From Asterionellopsis glacialis (lineage: Eukaryota; Bacillariophyta; Plagiogrammaphyceae; Rhaphoneidales; Asterionellopsidaceae), in contig WKLE02003497.1 of assembly GCA_014885115.2 (NCBI GenBank), forward strand, positions 1 through 11,728: a DNA stretch of 11,728 nucleotides. Reading direction: 5' to 3'. Under the pieces are notes generated by a model. It saw nothing but the letters and a program-made list of their open reading frames with translations, ran no database searches and had not been told where the DNA came from. The position numbers and the translations under genes are program-made. Shown piece by piece: positions 1 through 7,444 of this stretch (positions are counted from its first letter, which is position 1; every line of letters starts with the position of its first letter).

Positions 1-77
1 TTTGGGGGCTAGAGTCTCTACTAGTAGCTGGTGTCAATCGTCAAAACCCACCTCTACCGTACGATATTTCCAAAACC

Positions 78-1970
78 ATGGGAAAGAATAGATCTAAAAA
101 ACGACGGCGAGAACGGGAACAACAACATCAACAAGAATGTAAAAAGTCATTTTTGAAACATACCACAACAGGTACTACTGCTCATGTGACGGAAACGAAA
201 CAACAAACTAATACTCCCCAGCATGATCATGATACTAGTAATGAATTACCTGTAAGTCCTGAAGAACTTTTAATTACAGTTGAAACATTGCAAGCTATAC
301 AGAATCATTATTGTAAAGGTAGTAGTAGTACTGCTAATACGGAAACAAACAATACTACTACTACGAATAATAATAATAATAATAATAAGGATAATGCATC
401 GACGTCGTCCCCAACGTTATCCACCAATCTTTGGGTCGATGTATTACTTCGTCATACCAAACATTACAAAGATTTACGTAAAGCATTGTACCCGTACCTT
501 CAGGGATATCAAAGTCAATATGATCCCGTACTGTATCCAAATCGTGTCACGTATGCCTTGGAACATTCCAAATGGAATGATGCCCTATTTGCACTTCAAG
601 GGTGTTTAGCGTATGAATATAATGTCATATCAGGTACAATCAAACGTGGTACCATACAACGGTGGGTACGCTTTGTTGATGATTGTCCCTACCCAGCCTT
701 GAAAATGAAATTATTACGTGGTATATTGGCATGCAGTAGTAGTGGTAGTAGTAGTACGAATACTACTACTAGTTCACAAGAATCTCAACCACAACAAGAC
801 AAAAATGAAGAACATGTTAATAAGCATGATCCTCAACGTGTCCTGGATGAACTCTTAACACAACAAGGCAAAAGCAGTAGCAACAACAACACTCATAATG
901 CAACGATTGAATTTGAAAAATCCATGAATTTTAGAATTGATACAGACATTCAAGAAGAAGAAAAAGATGAAGAAATGAAGATTCTTAATTCTACACAATG
1001 GTGTGTTCCAACAACCACAATAGCGACATCTGACTCGGATATTCATGATACAACACCTACTACAAAAAGTACAGACGACGACAATAATAATGACGCCACC
1101 AAGGTCAAACCAGACAATGATGATGACAACAATAATAATCATGATGAACGAATTCAAAATGCAGAAATTCAAATTGTACATCATGTATTACCAAGTGATC
1201 GTAAACCACCAAATCGATATGAATTGAAAATATTTACAACACCTCCCAATACAATTCGAATGATGGAAGACAATGACAACAATAGCTGTAGTAGTCCTCC
1301 ATGTCATCGGTATGATATTGATCTTGTACCAGGTGCATTGTTCATTACCAATGTATTGACAAAACAGGAGTGTTATCAATTACGTGGCATGGCAGAACGG
1401 ATGGGATATATACCGGATCATCCTGTATCCTCGTTGGATCCAACAGGGATTGATACATGTGAATGGTTAGTCGATGATTCCATTTTGAGTCCCATTACGA
1501 AACGTGTCATGTCTCATTTACCTCAAGTTGTGTATGGGGAACATGTGGAAGGGATTAATGCAAGATGGAGATTATTTCGGTACAAGTCCAATTCGATATA
1601 TCGTCCCCACATTGATGGTAGTTGGCCTAAATCAGGAATAGATCCAAACACAGGTACCTATACTACAGATGTCAGTGCAGGTCGTCAACGGTCTAGATAT
1701 ACATTTTTAATTTATTTGAATGATAACTTTCAAGGTGGTGGTACAACATTTTATCTACCATCCACCACCACAAAAAGCACAAAAGAAGAACAGCAACAAG
1801 AAGAAGGATTTGATGTTGTATCCATTCGTCCACAAATAGGTTCAGTTCTTTGTTTCCCACAAGGCAATACAGCAACCTTACTCCATGAAGGAAGTCGTGT
1901 TACAGGTGGTGAAAATAAATATGTGGTTCGGACAGATGTGTTGTACAATATGACACCATCGACATCTTGA
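78..1970 (+). CDS. 2-oxoglutarate/Fe(II)-dependent dioxygenase, prolyl 4-hydroxylase type
   Basis: A single open frame of 630 codons begins at the first ATG (context CCAAAACC-ATG-GG) and ends in TGA. The catalytic jelly roll lies at about residues 417-623. Visible iron ligands are His511 and Asp513 (in RPHIDGSW) and distal His603 (in LLHEG); Lys614 or Arg618 is the candidate 2-oxoglutarate anchor. The family uses Fe(II), O2 and 2-oxoglutarate to hydroxylate a substrate, usually a protein side chain; the substrate here is unknown. Residues 7-14 (KKRRRERE) resemble a nuclear localisation signal and no signal peptide is seen, which argues against an ER collagen-type hydroxylase. A second ordered block at about 118-215 is unassigned. 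Linkers around it are rich in Asn, Ser, Thr, Asp and Gln, including an Asn run near residue 100 encoded by AAT repeats. The frame is open upstream to the window edge, so an earlier start cannot be excluded. The domain call is strong; substrate and location are inference. Confidence 0.9.
   Translation: MGKNRSKKRRREREQQHQQECKKSFLKHTTTGTTAHVTETKQQTNTPQHDHDTSNELPVSPEELLITVETLQAIQNHYCKGSSSTANTETNNTTTTNNNNNNNKDNASTSSPTLSTNLWVDVLLRHTKHYKDLRKALYPYLQGYQSQYDPVLYPNRVTYALEHSKWNDALFALQGCLAYEYNVISGTIKRGTIQRWVRFVDDCPYPALKMKLLRGILACSSSGSSSTNTTTSSQESQPQQDKNEEHVNKHDPQRVLDELLTQQGKSSSNNNTHNATIEFEKSMNFRIDTDIQEEEKDEEMKILNSTQWCVPTTTIATSDSDIHDTTPTTKSTDDDNNNDATKVKPDNDDDNNNNHDERIQNAEIQIVHHVLPSDRKPPNRYELKIFTTPPNTIRMMEDNDNNSCSSPPCHRYDIDLVPGALFITNVLTKQECYQLRGMAERMGYIPDHPVSSLDPTGIDTCEWLVDDSILSPITKRVMSHLPQVVYGEHVEGINARWRLFRYKSNSIYRPHIDGSWPKSGIDPNTGTYTTDVSAGRQRSRYTFLIYLNDNFQGGGTTFYLPSTTTKSTKEEQQQEEGFDVVSIRPQIGSVLCFPQGNTATLLHEGSRVTGGENKYVVRTDVLYNMTPSTS
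319..364. repeat. Inverted AGT/ACT trinucleotide repeat, 12-bp arms, in the dioxygenase CDS
   Basis: The (GTA)4 arm at 319-330 is perfectly complementary to the (TAC)4 arm at 353-364, with a 22-nt spacer. The arms encode Ser and Thr runs in a disordered linker. An AAT run (about 366-388) follows immediately. Confidence 0.8.
746..771. repeat. Perfect 11-bp hairpin of AGT/ACT repeats with CGAA loop, in the dioxygenase CDS
   Basis: TAGTAGTAGTA (746-756) and TACTACTACTA (761-771) are exact reverse complements separated by the tetranucleotide CGAA. The hairpin encodes a Ser run followed by a Thr run. It is the second instance of this arrangement in the same gene. Confidence 0.85.
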
Positions 1971-1989
1971 ATGTCTGCAGTAGAATAAG

Positions 1990-2241
1990 TCAAGTCTTTT
2001 GAGAACGTATTATATAGGGATGTCCATCATGTCCAACAACACACTCTGAAAGTGTAAGTTGACAAGCAAAGGTATTGCAATACAGAATAGTACGACAATG
2101 GGAGGCCGTTGTTTGGAGTAACAAAGCATATTGCTTGAACATTCTACTCATGAGAAGAGCATGATCGTTGTAGTGCCAGTAGGAGTTACTATGATCACAC
2201 AGCTCGGTCGTTTCCACACAAGAGTCATGCAATTCATTTCA
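1990..2241 (-). CDS. Unrecognised minus-strand terminal-exon candidate, Cys/His-containing
   Basis: On the minus strand a frame of about 83 codons is open from 2241 to a TGA at 1990-1992, converging on the dioxygenase stop 20 nt away. There is no ATG near its 5' end; the first in-frame ATG is well inside it. If real it is either the last exon of a spliced gene or a decayed fragment. The C-terminal part reads HCRTILYCNTFACQ, then more Cys and His. That is loosely like the second half of a MYND-type zinc finger, but the leading Cys-x2-Cys pair is missing, so I do not assign it. A possible upstream exon is the minus frame 2439-2633, which starts with ATG and holds a GTATGT donor-like site; this link is speculative. 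Confidence 0.28.
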
Positions 2242-3762
2242 AGACTTTGTTTCTCTCCCCCCTTTACGGCCCTTGAATGAGGACTTTTAAGGTTCCCAGT
2301 ACCACGACGAATCTCTATACCTACTGGTTATTAGTTAGGACTGCAAACCATAATGTAAGTTATACCTGTACACAACATGAATGGATCGTGTGTTTGTTGT
2401 TTTTGAAGGCAAGTGAACATCCCGTGGCTTTTTGCACGTTACCAGTGAAATGCTTGTGCTATTATACATACGACATTTGTTGTTTTTGTATCGGTACTAT
2501 TATCATAGTTTTTACTGGATCGATCTGCGGGTACAGTATTATTTTTGTGATTGATGTGAATGAAAGACGCTGACCATAAATGATTATCTTTATTTATGGG
2601 GAGAAGCTGTCGAATTGGCATGTCTTCATACAATTTGATTTAAAATCTTATCATTACTTTTGTGTGTTGCGTTGTATATGGAACCTTATAAAAGATGACT
2701 ATCTAACAATCGTGATCAATTCATCTTATTTTATCTCCTACAAAATTATCATCTTCGCATACACAGTTATATTTAAAAAAGTACAAATCAAGTCGAAGCA
2801 TGGCACTTGGGAGCACCTATTTATTTTTATAAAGACACCTTCGAAGCTAGGGAAGCTACCCACTAGGTGCACAATTGTCGGTTCAAAATCTTTTCAAGAC
2901 ACATGAATGATTCAAGGTCTTGTATTCTGCATAGACGTACAAACAGTATGATCTTTCCAGGTTGCTTGTTTTATTTCATTGATTCATTGCGAGGGGAAAA
3001 AGGAATATCATGACACTTTTATACCAAAAAAACTTCCAGATTGCATTGCACAGTTGGATAGCTTAAAAAACTGGTTTCTACACAACTGAAAGAGACTGAC
3101 TGTTGCGTATTGCACTTGAGAGGACAACAAAGAAAATATAACGAATACTGTAAGAAATTTAGTGTATCATAGTAATTATTGTTGTACCTCTCCAATGGGG
3201 TCAAATATAATGTTTTTTTGTCTGCTCTGTGAAATAATCAGCCTGATCTGGTTTGGTGTAGTCCAGTGCACCGCTTGCATTAGAAAACTCTCGGAGGTAC
3301 CAAGAAAGTCAAGATGTGAAGAATTCTAATTCTGAGAAAGGATTGGTAGTCGTGCATACCTGGGATTGAAAACTAAAAATAACGCGCCCGCTAATGAAGA
3401 AAGAAATTGCGATCTTTTCATATTATTTGCACCACAGCAATGTCATGTCTTTGTCCAGATGAAAACAGACTCACAGCCGAGTAGTAGCAGATCCGTTTTT
3501 GTAAACTTTCCACAGCCTTTCAACAACACGTCATCATCTCAAGAGCACACATCATTCCTTTCTTGAGAGAGATCCTAGAAAGTGAAAACAGAAACGGAAA
3601 CCCCCGAAAGCCGCAAAACTCGTGTCGTAAAACGAAAAATACATCAGGGCGTAAAACAAGTCGTTGCCAACTTGACACAGAAAAATAATCAACTTCAAAT
3701 AATACACAAGTGGCGCGTTAGACGCAAAATCCAGGATACACATCACTGTGGATGCCAAAAAC
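2242..3762. other. Intergenic region with no supported gene; contains the SDR 5' flank
   Basis: This stretch is AT-rich, and its open frames are short with the Phe/Ile/Tyr/Cys-rich composition typical of non-coding shadows. No tRNA-like or rRNA-like segment was recognised. A minus-strand ATG frame at 2439-2633 is the only other reading with a fairly normal composition. The last 200 bases before 3763 are purine-rich and presumably hold the promoter and 5' leader of the SDR gene. I could not identify a TATA box or initiator with confidence. Confidence 0.5.
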
Positions 3763-5029
3763 ATGAGTAGAACCAAATCTAATAACAAAACATCAAAGAA
3801 TTATTCTTCAAATCAACCGTTTGACCCATGTGGTAAGATATGCGTGGTGACAGGTGCATCGTCTGGAATCGGCGCAGCACTGTGCCTTGCACTTGCACAG
3901 GCAGGTGCGTCAGCTGTAATTGTGTCCGACCTATACGAAAACGCCGAATTTCAAAAACTATTGATGCTTCAAGGTGCAAAGCAGTCCTTATTTGTACGTG
4001 CTAATGCTGCAATAGAATTGGATATTGTTGCCTTAATTGACCAAGTAGAAAACAGTGTGGGTCCCATTGATTTGTTTATTGTCAATGCAGGAGTAGTATC
4101 AAGTGATGACGGAGAAGAAATGACTGGTAAAACAACTCTTGAAGGTATTTTCCCCGAGCAGTAAGTTTTATCGAAATTTGCAACTGAAAAAAATGTATAC
4201 GGTGCTGCATGCATGTCCCACATGAACATGCGGTGTTTTTTTTAAAAAAAAATACACTAGAAGACTGTTAAACAGTATGTGCATATCATGCTTTGAAAGC
4301 ATGAAAAATCACCCGATTGGTTTGGTGCATCTTTATTATTCAACATGCAGTTGTAACGTGATCTCTTACGTGATTTTTTCCTTGTGATTCGATGTTTTTT
4401 GCGTTTGTGTACATGAATGTAGGAATGAATGGGACAAGGTGATGGGTGTGAACCTGAACCAAGGTATATTTGTAGCGAAGCACCTGATACCACGATATCT
4501 AAAACGTGGAAAAGGTCATATAATGATCACATCAAGTGCAGCAGGATTACTGATGCAAGTAGGATCTATTACCTATACAATCTCAAAGGCAGCAGCATTA
4601 TCTTTGGCAGAATGGTTATCTGTAACGTATGGGTCAAGAGGCATAAGTGTTAGTTGCCTTTGTCCGCAGTACGTACGAACCAACATGACACATATTGGCC
4701 ATAATGGTGATTCCTCTTCTTCTCAGAATAAATACAATGAAATCAATGATACACATCAAGTAGACAGCGATTTGATTGCAAGGTCAAAAAGAATTCTTTT
4801 TGGGTTTTCAAGGACGATTGAGCCTGAGGAGGTTGCAAAATGTTGTATGGAATCATTGAAAGACGGAAAATTTTTAATCCTTCCTCATGGAGAAGTAGCC
4901 GTAGCCATCAGGAAAAAGGCATTCGACAGAGATAGATGGTTGTGCAATATGAGGAACTTGAGTGATAAATACACTTCTTTGGTGGCACAGCATCAGCAAC
5001 ATGTAAAACCGCCTCGGTCCAAGCTTTAA
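3763..5029 (+). CDS. Short-chain dehydrogenase/reductase with C-terminal peroxisomal signal (two exons)
   Basis: Join exon 1 (3763-4160) to exon 2 (4423-5029) for a 334-residue protein. SDRs carry out NAD(P)(H)-linked alcohol/ketone oxidoreduction on a Rossmann fold. Visible in order: the cofactor loop TGASSGIG (residues 30-37); Asp56 at the end of the second strand, which favours NAD(H) over NADP(H); NAG (108-110); and the catalytic tetrad Asn143 (VNL), Ser171 (ITSSAAG), Tyr184 and Lys188 (YTISK). The 28- and 13-residue spacings match classical SDRs. The chain ends Pro-Arg-Ser-Lys-Leu-stop, a textbook PTS1, so a peroxisomal matrix location is likely. The ATG at 3763 has context CCAAAAAC-ATG, close to that of the dioxygenase. 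The same frame runs upstream only to a TAA at 3700-3702, with no earlier ATG. The motif splits (PEQ then EWDKV) show the intron must be removed. The substrate is not readable from the sequence. Confidence 0.92.
4161..4422 (+). other. Spliceosomal intron of the SDR gene (262 nt)
   Basis: The donor is GTAAGT directly after GAGCA and the acceptor is AATGTAG before GAATGAATGG. Removal restores an unbroken SDR reading with codon CA|G across the junction. Without splicing the frame stops at TAA 4162-4164. The intron contains several short perfect inverted repeats (4211-4216 with 4226-4231; a T8A9 tract at 4236-4252; 4264-4276; 4287-4303). Confidence 0.92.
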
Positions 5030-5178
5030 ATTAGTTCCTCAATACTGTGTAATAAATCAGGACCTTGTAAAGTAATTTCAAGCGTAGTTTTAGTTGTTCT
5101 TGTTCCACCTGTTGGCATAATCGACAGCGTTAGTTTTTTTTCTGTGACTTCTTGCCAATCCAAAGGGACAAAAATATG
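5026..5178 (-). pseudogene. Convergent minus-strand coding remnant or terminal exon overlapping the SDR stop
   Basis: Reading the minus strand from 5178 down to a TAA at 5028-5026 gives about 50 open codons. The composition is protein-like with alternating strands: DWQEVTEKKLTLSIMP, then TTKTTLEITLQGPDLL, ending SIEELI. Its stop shares two bases with the SDR stop (5027-5029). The same frame continues upstream as WVKGMQVEIQAIGQ after crossing an in-frame TGA at 5181-5179, and another TGA lies further upstream. The remnant therefore looks like the end of a beta-rich protein. Either it is a terminal exon with its acceptor near 5140-5150 (TTGGCAAG or CACAG), or a neighbouring gene has decayed to its last codons. 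No family was recognised. Confidence 0.3.
5051..5056 (+). terminator. Candidate polyadenylation signal AATAAA for the SDR gene
   Basis: AATAAA lies 22 nt past the SDR stop codon. Position and sequence fit a cleavage/polyadenylation signal, but single hexamers arise often in AT-rich DNA and algal signals are loose. Confidence 0.35.
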
Positions 5179-5221
5179 TCACTGTCCTATCGCTTGTATT
5201 TCAACTTGCATTCCTTTCACC

Positions 5222-5554
5222 CAAAGTATTGATAGCGAAAGCAGTAATGTGACTCAATTCCCACCGACCAACTTTGGATCCAAATTGAAATCAACCTTAG
5301 AGGAAATGAATGACGAAAAGGAAAGCCAACTCGAGGAATCTACCTCAAAATTGAATGTGAAGGAGTAACAACTCTATGAAAAGGAGGCTCGGGAACAATC
5401 GTTGCAGTAACAAAATGACGGTGAGGATTAAGCAAGTGAACATACTGTAGGGACAGCGAAACAGCGTGCGCCTCTTGGTTTCAACGACTGGCCTTTGTCA
5501 AGAATTGATCAAGTGCGACAAGACCCATCAAAGATAGCGACTCTGCCTTCATAG
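5222..5554 (+). pseudogene. Unrecognised + strand remnant, charged coiled-coil-like, with TAA stops
   Basis: The frame through 5222-5551 reads as a hydrophilic helix: KLKSTLEEMNDEKESQLEES, then QLYEKEAREQSLQ, then FNDWPLSRIDQVRQDPSKIA. It is broken by TAA at 5366-5368, 5408-5410 and 5429-5431 and ends at TAG 5552. The composition stays similar on both sides of each stop, suggesting nonsense mutations in former Gln/Glu codons rather than natural ends. It has no clear start and overlaps the minus-strand candidate at its right end. It could also be chance. Confidence 0.3.
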
Positions 5555-5826
5555 TCTTGATCATATTGACCGTCCTCAATGTGCGTCGTTCCCTGCTGGA
5601 TCAGTCTTCCACCAGACTCTCTGCTACTTGCAGGAGGAGAGATTTGGTTTAGTGATCTGGTGGAATGCTTGAACGCTCGGGTTCTATTGCTTGCTCGCTT
5701 TTTCTGGGCCAGAACACATAGAGCCACATACATTTGCTGGACTCGCACATTGAGAGAGGTTTTAGCTATCACTTTTGGGAACCTGATATGCTTGGCATTA
5801 ATTTTCACACTTCGATTTTGCCATTG
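5509..5826 (-). CDS. Unrecognised minus-strand open frame, basic then Ser/Gly/Gln-rich
   Basis: About 105 codons are open on the minus strand between the TAG near 5830 and a TGA at 5509-5511, with no in-frame ATG near the 5' end. The first half is basic and helical (IRFPKVIAKTSLNVRVQQMY, then AQKKRASNRTRAF). The second half is polar and acidic (EDGQYDQDYEGRVAIFDG). The opposite strand is also open here, but reads Trp/Cys/Leu-rich as an antisense shadow does, so the minus reading is favoured. No family match is recognised; it may be an exon or a relic. Confidence 0.25.
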   Translation of the reverse strand, partial: QWQNRSVKINAKHIRFPKVIAKTSLNVRVQQMYVALCVLAQKKRASNRTRAFKHSTRSLNQISPPASSRESGGRLIQQGTTHIEDGQYDQDYEGRVAIFDGSCRT

Positions 5827-5848
5827 CGAACACTACTACTAATAAAAC

Positions 5849-6070
5849 ATGGCATTACTTCTACGAGACAATCACACGTGCAAGTCAGAAGCTGAAATAA
5901 GCATGTTATATTCATCAAGCATCTTTTGTGTGCACGAATACTGCTGTTCCAAGCAATTTATAAACCCATTCCTGACTTCACACGTGCTTCCCAAAGTAGC
6001 CAAGATTCTATTTGATCCCGATACAGGCAGAAAAAAGTGGATTCACGCCATGCCAGATATTGCTGAGTGA
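5849..6070 (+). CDS. Unrecognised small ORF, first of an overlapping pair
   Basis: A 73-codon ORF starts at ATG 5849 with context AATAAAAC-ATG-GC, resembling the start contexts of the two good genes. It contains several Cys and His residues (HEYCCSKQF) and ends KILFDPDTGRKKWIHAMPDIAE. Its stop TGA (6068-6070) overlaps the next open frame by 4 nt. No domain, signal peptide or membrane segment is recognised. The pair may be one gene split by an indel. Confidence 0.3.
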   Translation: MALLLRDNHTCKSEAEISMLYSSSIFCVHEYCCSKQFINPFLTSHVLPKVAKILFDPDTGRKKWIHAMPDIAE

Positions 6071-6423
6071 ATCTCAAGAGGCACATGCTGCCGCTTCTGG
6101 CTGCTGGTGATAAGGAAGTGGAGCTTCGACAGAAACTTTACATCCATACAAACAATCCTTCTGATGTAATTATTCTCAAGCTCCATCGATATGTAAAGCA
6201 AATGGGAATAAATGAGTTGATTGGTGGTTTTTATACAATGTTCAAGTCTTTATCAAGTGATAACATTCAGGAACCAGCTTGTATTCTGGTATTGGTGGGT
6301 GAAAACTGTGGAGATGACTATATGGGTAGGACTGGTGAAGTCAATAAGGCTCTTGTAGAGAGAAATTCAAGGTCAAGAATCATACTACGACCTCCTACAT
6401 CTGGCATAGCAAGTTATAATTGA
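6067..6423 (+). CDS. Unrecognised ORF, second of an overlapping pair
   Basis: About 118 codons with natural-looking composition are open from 6067 to TGA at 6421-6423. There is no ATG at the 5' end; the first in-frame ATG comes a few codons in, within NLKRHMLPLLAAG. Later stretches include IHTNNPSDVIILKLHRYVKQ, GINELIGGFYTMFKSL and ACILVLVGENCGDDYMG, which look like a folded alpha/beta domain. The opposite strand lacks a comparable frame. Because it begins exactly where the preceding ORF ends, in another frame, the simplest reading is one former gene with a frameshift near 6065. A tiny intron is the alternative. Function unknown. Confidence 0.35.
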   Translation: MNLKRHMLPLLAAGDKEVELRQKLYIHTNNPSDVIILKLHRYVKQMGINELIGGFYTMFKSLSSDNIQEPACILVLVGENCGDDYMGRTGEVNKALVERNSRSRIILRPPTSGIASYN

Positions 6424-6877
6424 GCTGCAGATATATTCGTCCTCGACATTGTGTTAGACAAGTAAAAACAAAGGGCAGGCCAAAAGCGAAGGAGATCCTC
6501 ACAGGGGTGACTGTGTGGTATAGGTTTACCAATACATAGAAGTCCAAATATTCACGAAAAAGCAACGCATGGCCACGGCAAGGATTGGTGATATTATTTT
6601 ATTGATGACGTTGTTCATTGATAAAAAGCATGATATCCATCCAAAATTTATTGAACCTCTCTACTTTTTTGGAGGAAGTAACTTGTATGTAGGCGGTTAT
6701 CAACAGGTGCACCTTCGATAATGATAGGACTGTACGAGCTAATCTACAAATAACCCATGCACCATATAAAATGACTTTTTTCGTCTTTAGCACCTAGAGT
6801 AGTATAATATATGATACAGCAGTCAGTCAATACAAAAAATATTGGCCCATAGATGGACCATTTATAGGTTTCAGGTA
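6424..6877. other. Stretch with no supported gene
   Basis: The only open frame of note is a 64-codon minus-strand frame (6599-6793) with neither a convincing start nor recognisable motifs. AT-rich; no repeats or RNA genes seen. Confidence 0.4.
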
Positions 6878-7161
6878 TTACAGAACTGGTAGAATAGGTA
6901 TCCTTTCACCTTGTGCTACCGTAGGTACTGTACCTTGTACCATAATGGGGGACCCATGCTGGTCAACTTGAACGATACGATCAAATTGCATTATGAAAAG
7001 GGTGTTTGTAAGAGAAGGACACCCATTGGTACCAGAAACTAACTTTAACGTTTTTCTAAACATACATGCATATACACCGACATATAGTTCTTTTTGTACG
7101 AAGACCATCTGTTTGGACAGAATAAGGTAACTTTTTTCATCATTAATGTCATCATCCACCT
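6878..7161 (-). CDS. Unrecognised minus-strand terminal-exon candidate
   Basis: The minus strand is open for about 94 codons to TAA at 6878-6880. The reading has well-mixed, globular-protein composition: LILSKQMVFVQKELYVGVYA, LVSGTNGCPSLTN, MQFDRIVQVDQHGSPIM, GTVPTVAQGERIPIL. Just upstream on the same strand is AAAACTAACAGCAG before GTGGATGATGAC, which combines a CTAAC branch-point-like motif with an AG acceptor. It therefore looks like the last exon of a spliced gene. I found no good preceding exon: the minus strand over 7230-7440 is full of stops. It may be a fragment. Family unknown. Confidence 0.4.
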
Positions 7162-7229
7162 GCTGTTAGTTTTCTTAACTAAAGTGCTACTATGTGTATG
7201 ATTTGCTTTCTCTTACTAACCGACAATAG

Positions 7230-7444
7230 TCAGCTTCGAATCTGCCCCCAGTATCATTGTTGCTTCTTCTTCTATTCTTACTCACAGTTTGGGATATGTC
7301 GATGGATATGTGGAACCAGAAAATATTCCCTTTGATAATACTATTTTAACGAATGATTCGTTTTATGCCTTGAGACCCTTTACAGGGGTATTGGACAAAT
7401 TAGTTCAAAAACAACAACCACCAAATCACAAATTGTTGGATTGA
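7230..7444 (+). CDS. Unrecognised + strand exon candidate behind a TACTAAC branch point
   Basis: TTACTAACCGACAATAG ends at 7229 and carries the consensus branch point TACTAAC eight bases before the acceptor AG. The following 7230-7441 is open: ESAPSIIVASSSILTHSLGY, then NDSFYALRPFTGVLDKLVQK, ending in TGA 7442-7444. Protein-like reading then continues in the next frame (IVGLTFSLTRGYWLESFYRG), suggesting an indel near 7390-7440. No matching upstream exon was found. The segment leads directly into the retroelement relic at 7549, so it may be host coding sequence broken by insertion or part of another element. Confidence 0.4.

Noticed and set aside
280..609. Open frames in other phases and on the minus strand inside the dioxygenase gene (also 855-1379 and 1693-1993)
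   Set aside because: They are shadows of the strongly supported 630-codon frame; their Ile/Val/Cys runs arise from the AAT/ACT repeats read in the wrong phase.
2277..2906. Two + strand ATG frames of about 100 codons (2277-2573, 2580-2906)
   Set aside because: Composition is Ile/Phe/Tyr/Cys-rich, as expected from AT-rich non-coding DNA; no motif, and the opposite strand reads at least as well.
3748..3762. Earlier GTG start for the SDR
   Set aside because: A GTG start is not expected for a nuclear eukaryotic gene; the ATG at 3763 has the same context as the dioxygenase start, and no ATG lies between it and the upstream TAA at 3700.
3582..3770. Basic 62-codon + frame overlapping the SDR start
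   Set aside because: It begins at GTG, has no recognisable motif, and lies in the 5' leader of the SDR.
5222..5554. Reassigned TAA (Gln) genetic code
   Set aside because: The two intact genes end normally at TGA and TAA, and the relics carry all three stop codons plus frameshifts, so ordinary pseudogene decay explains the data.
5579..5842. 87-codon + strand ORF
   Set aside because: Trp/Cys/Leu/Arg-rich composition typical of an antisense shadow; the minus-strand reading of the same DNA looks more protein-like.
6599..6793. 64-codon minus-strand frame
   Set aside because: No ATG at its 5' end, no motif, no splice-site support; indistinguishable from chance.
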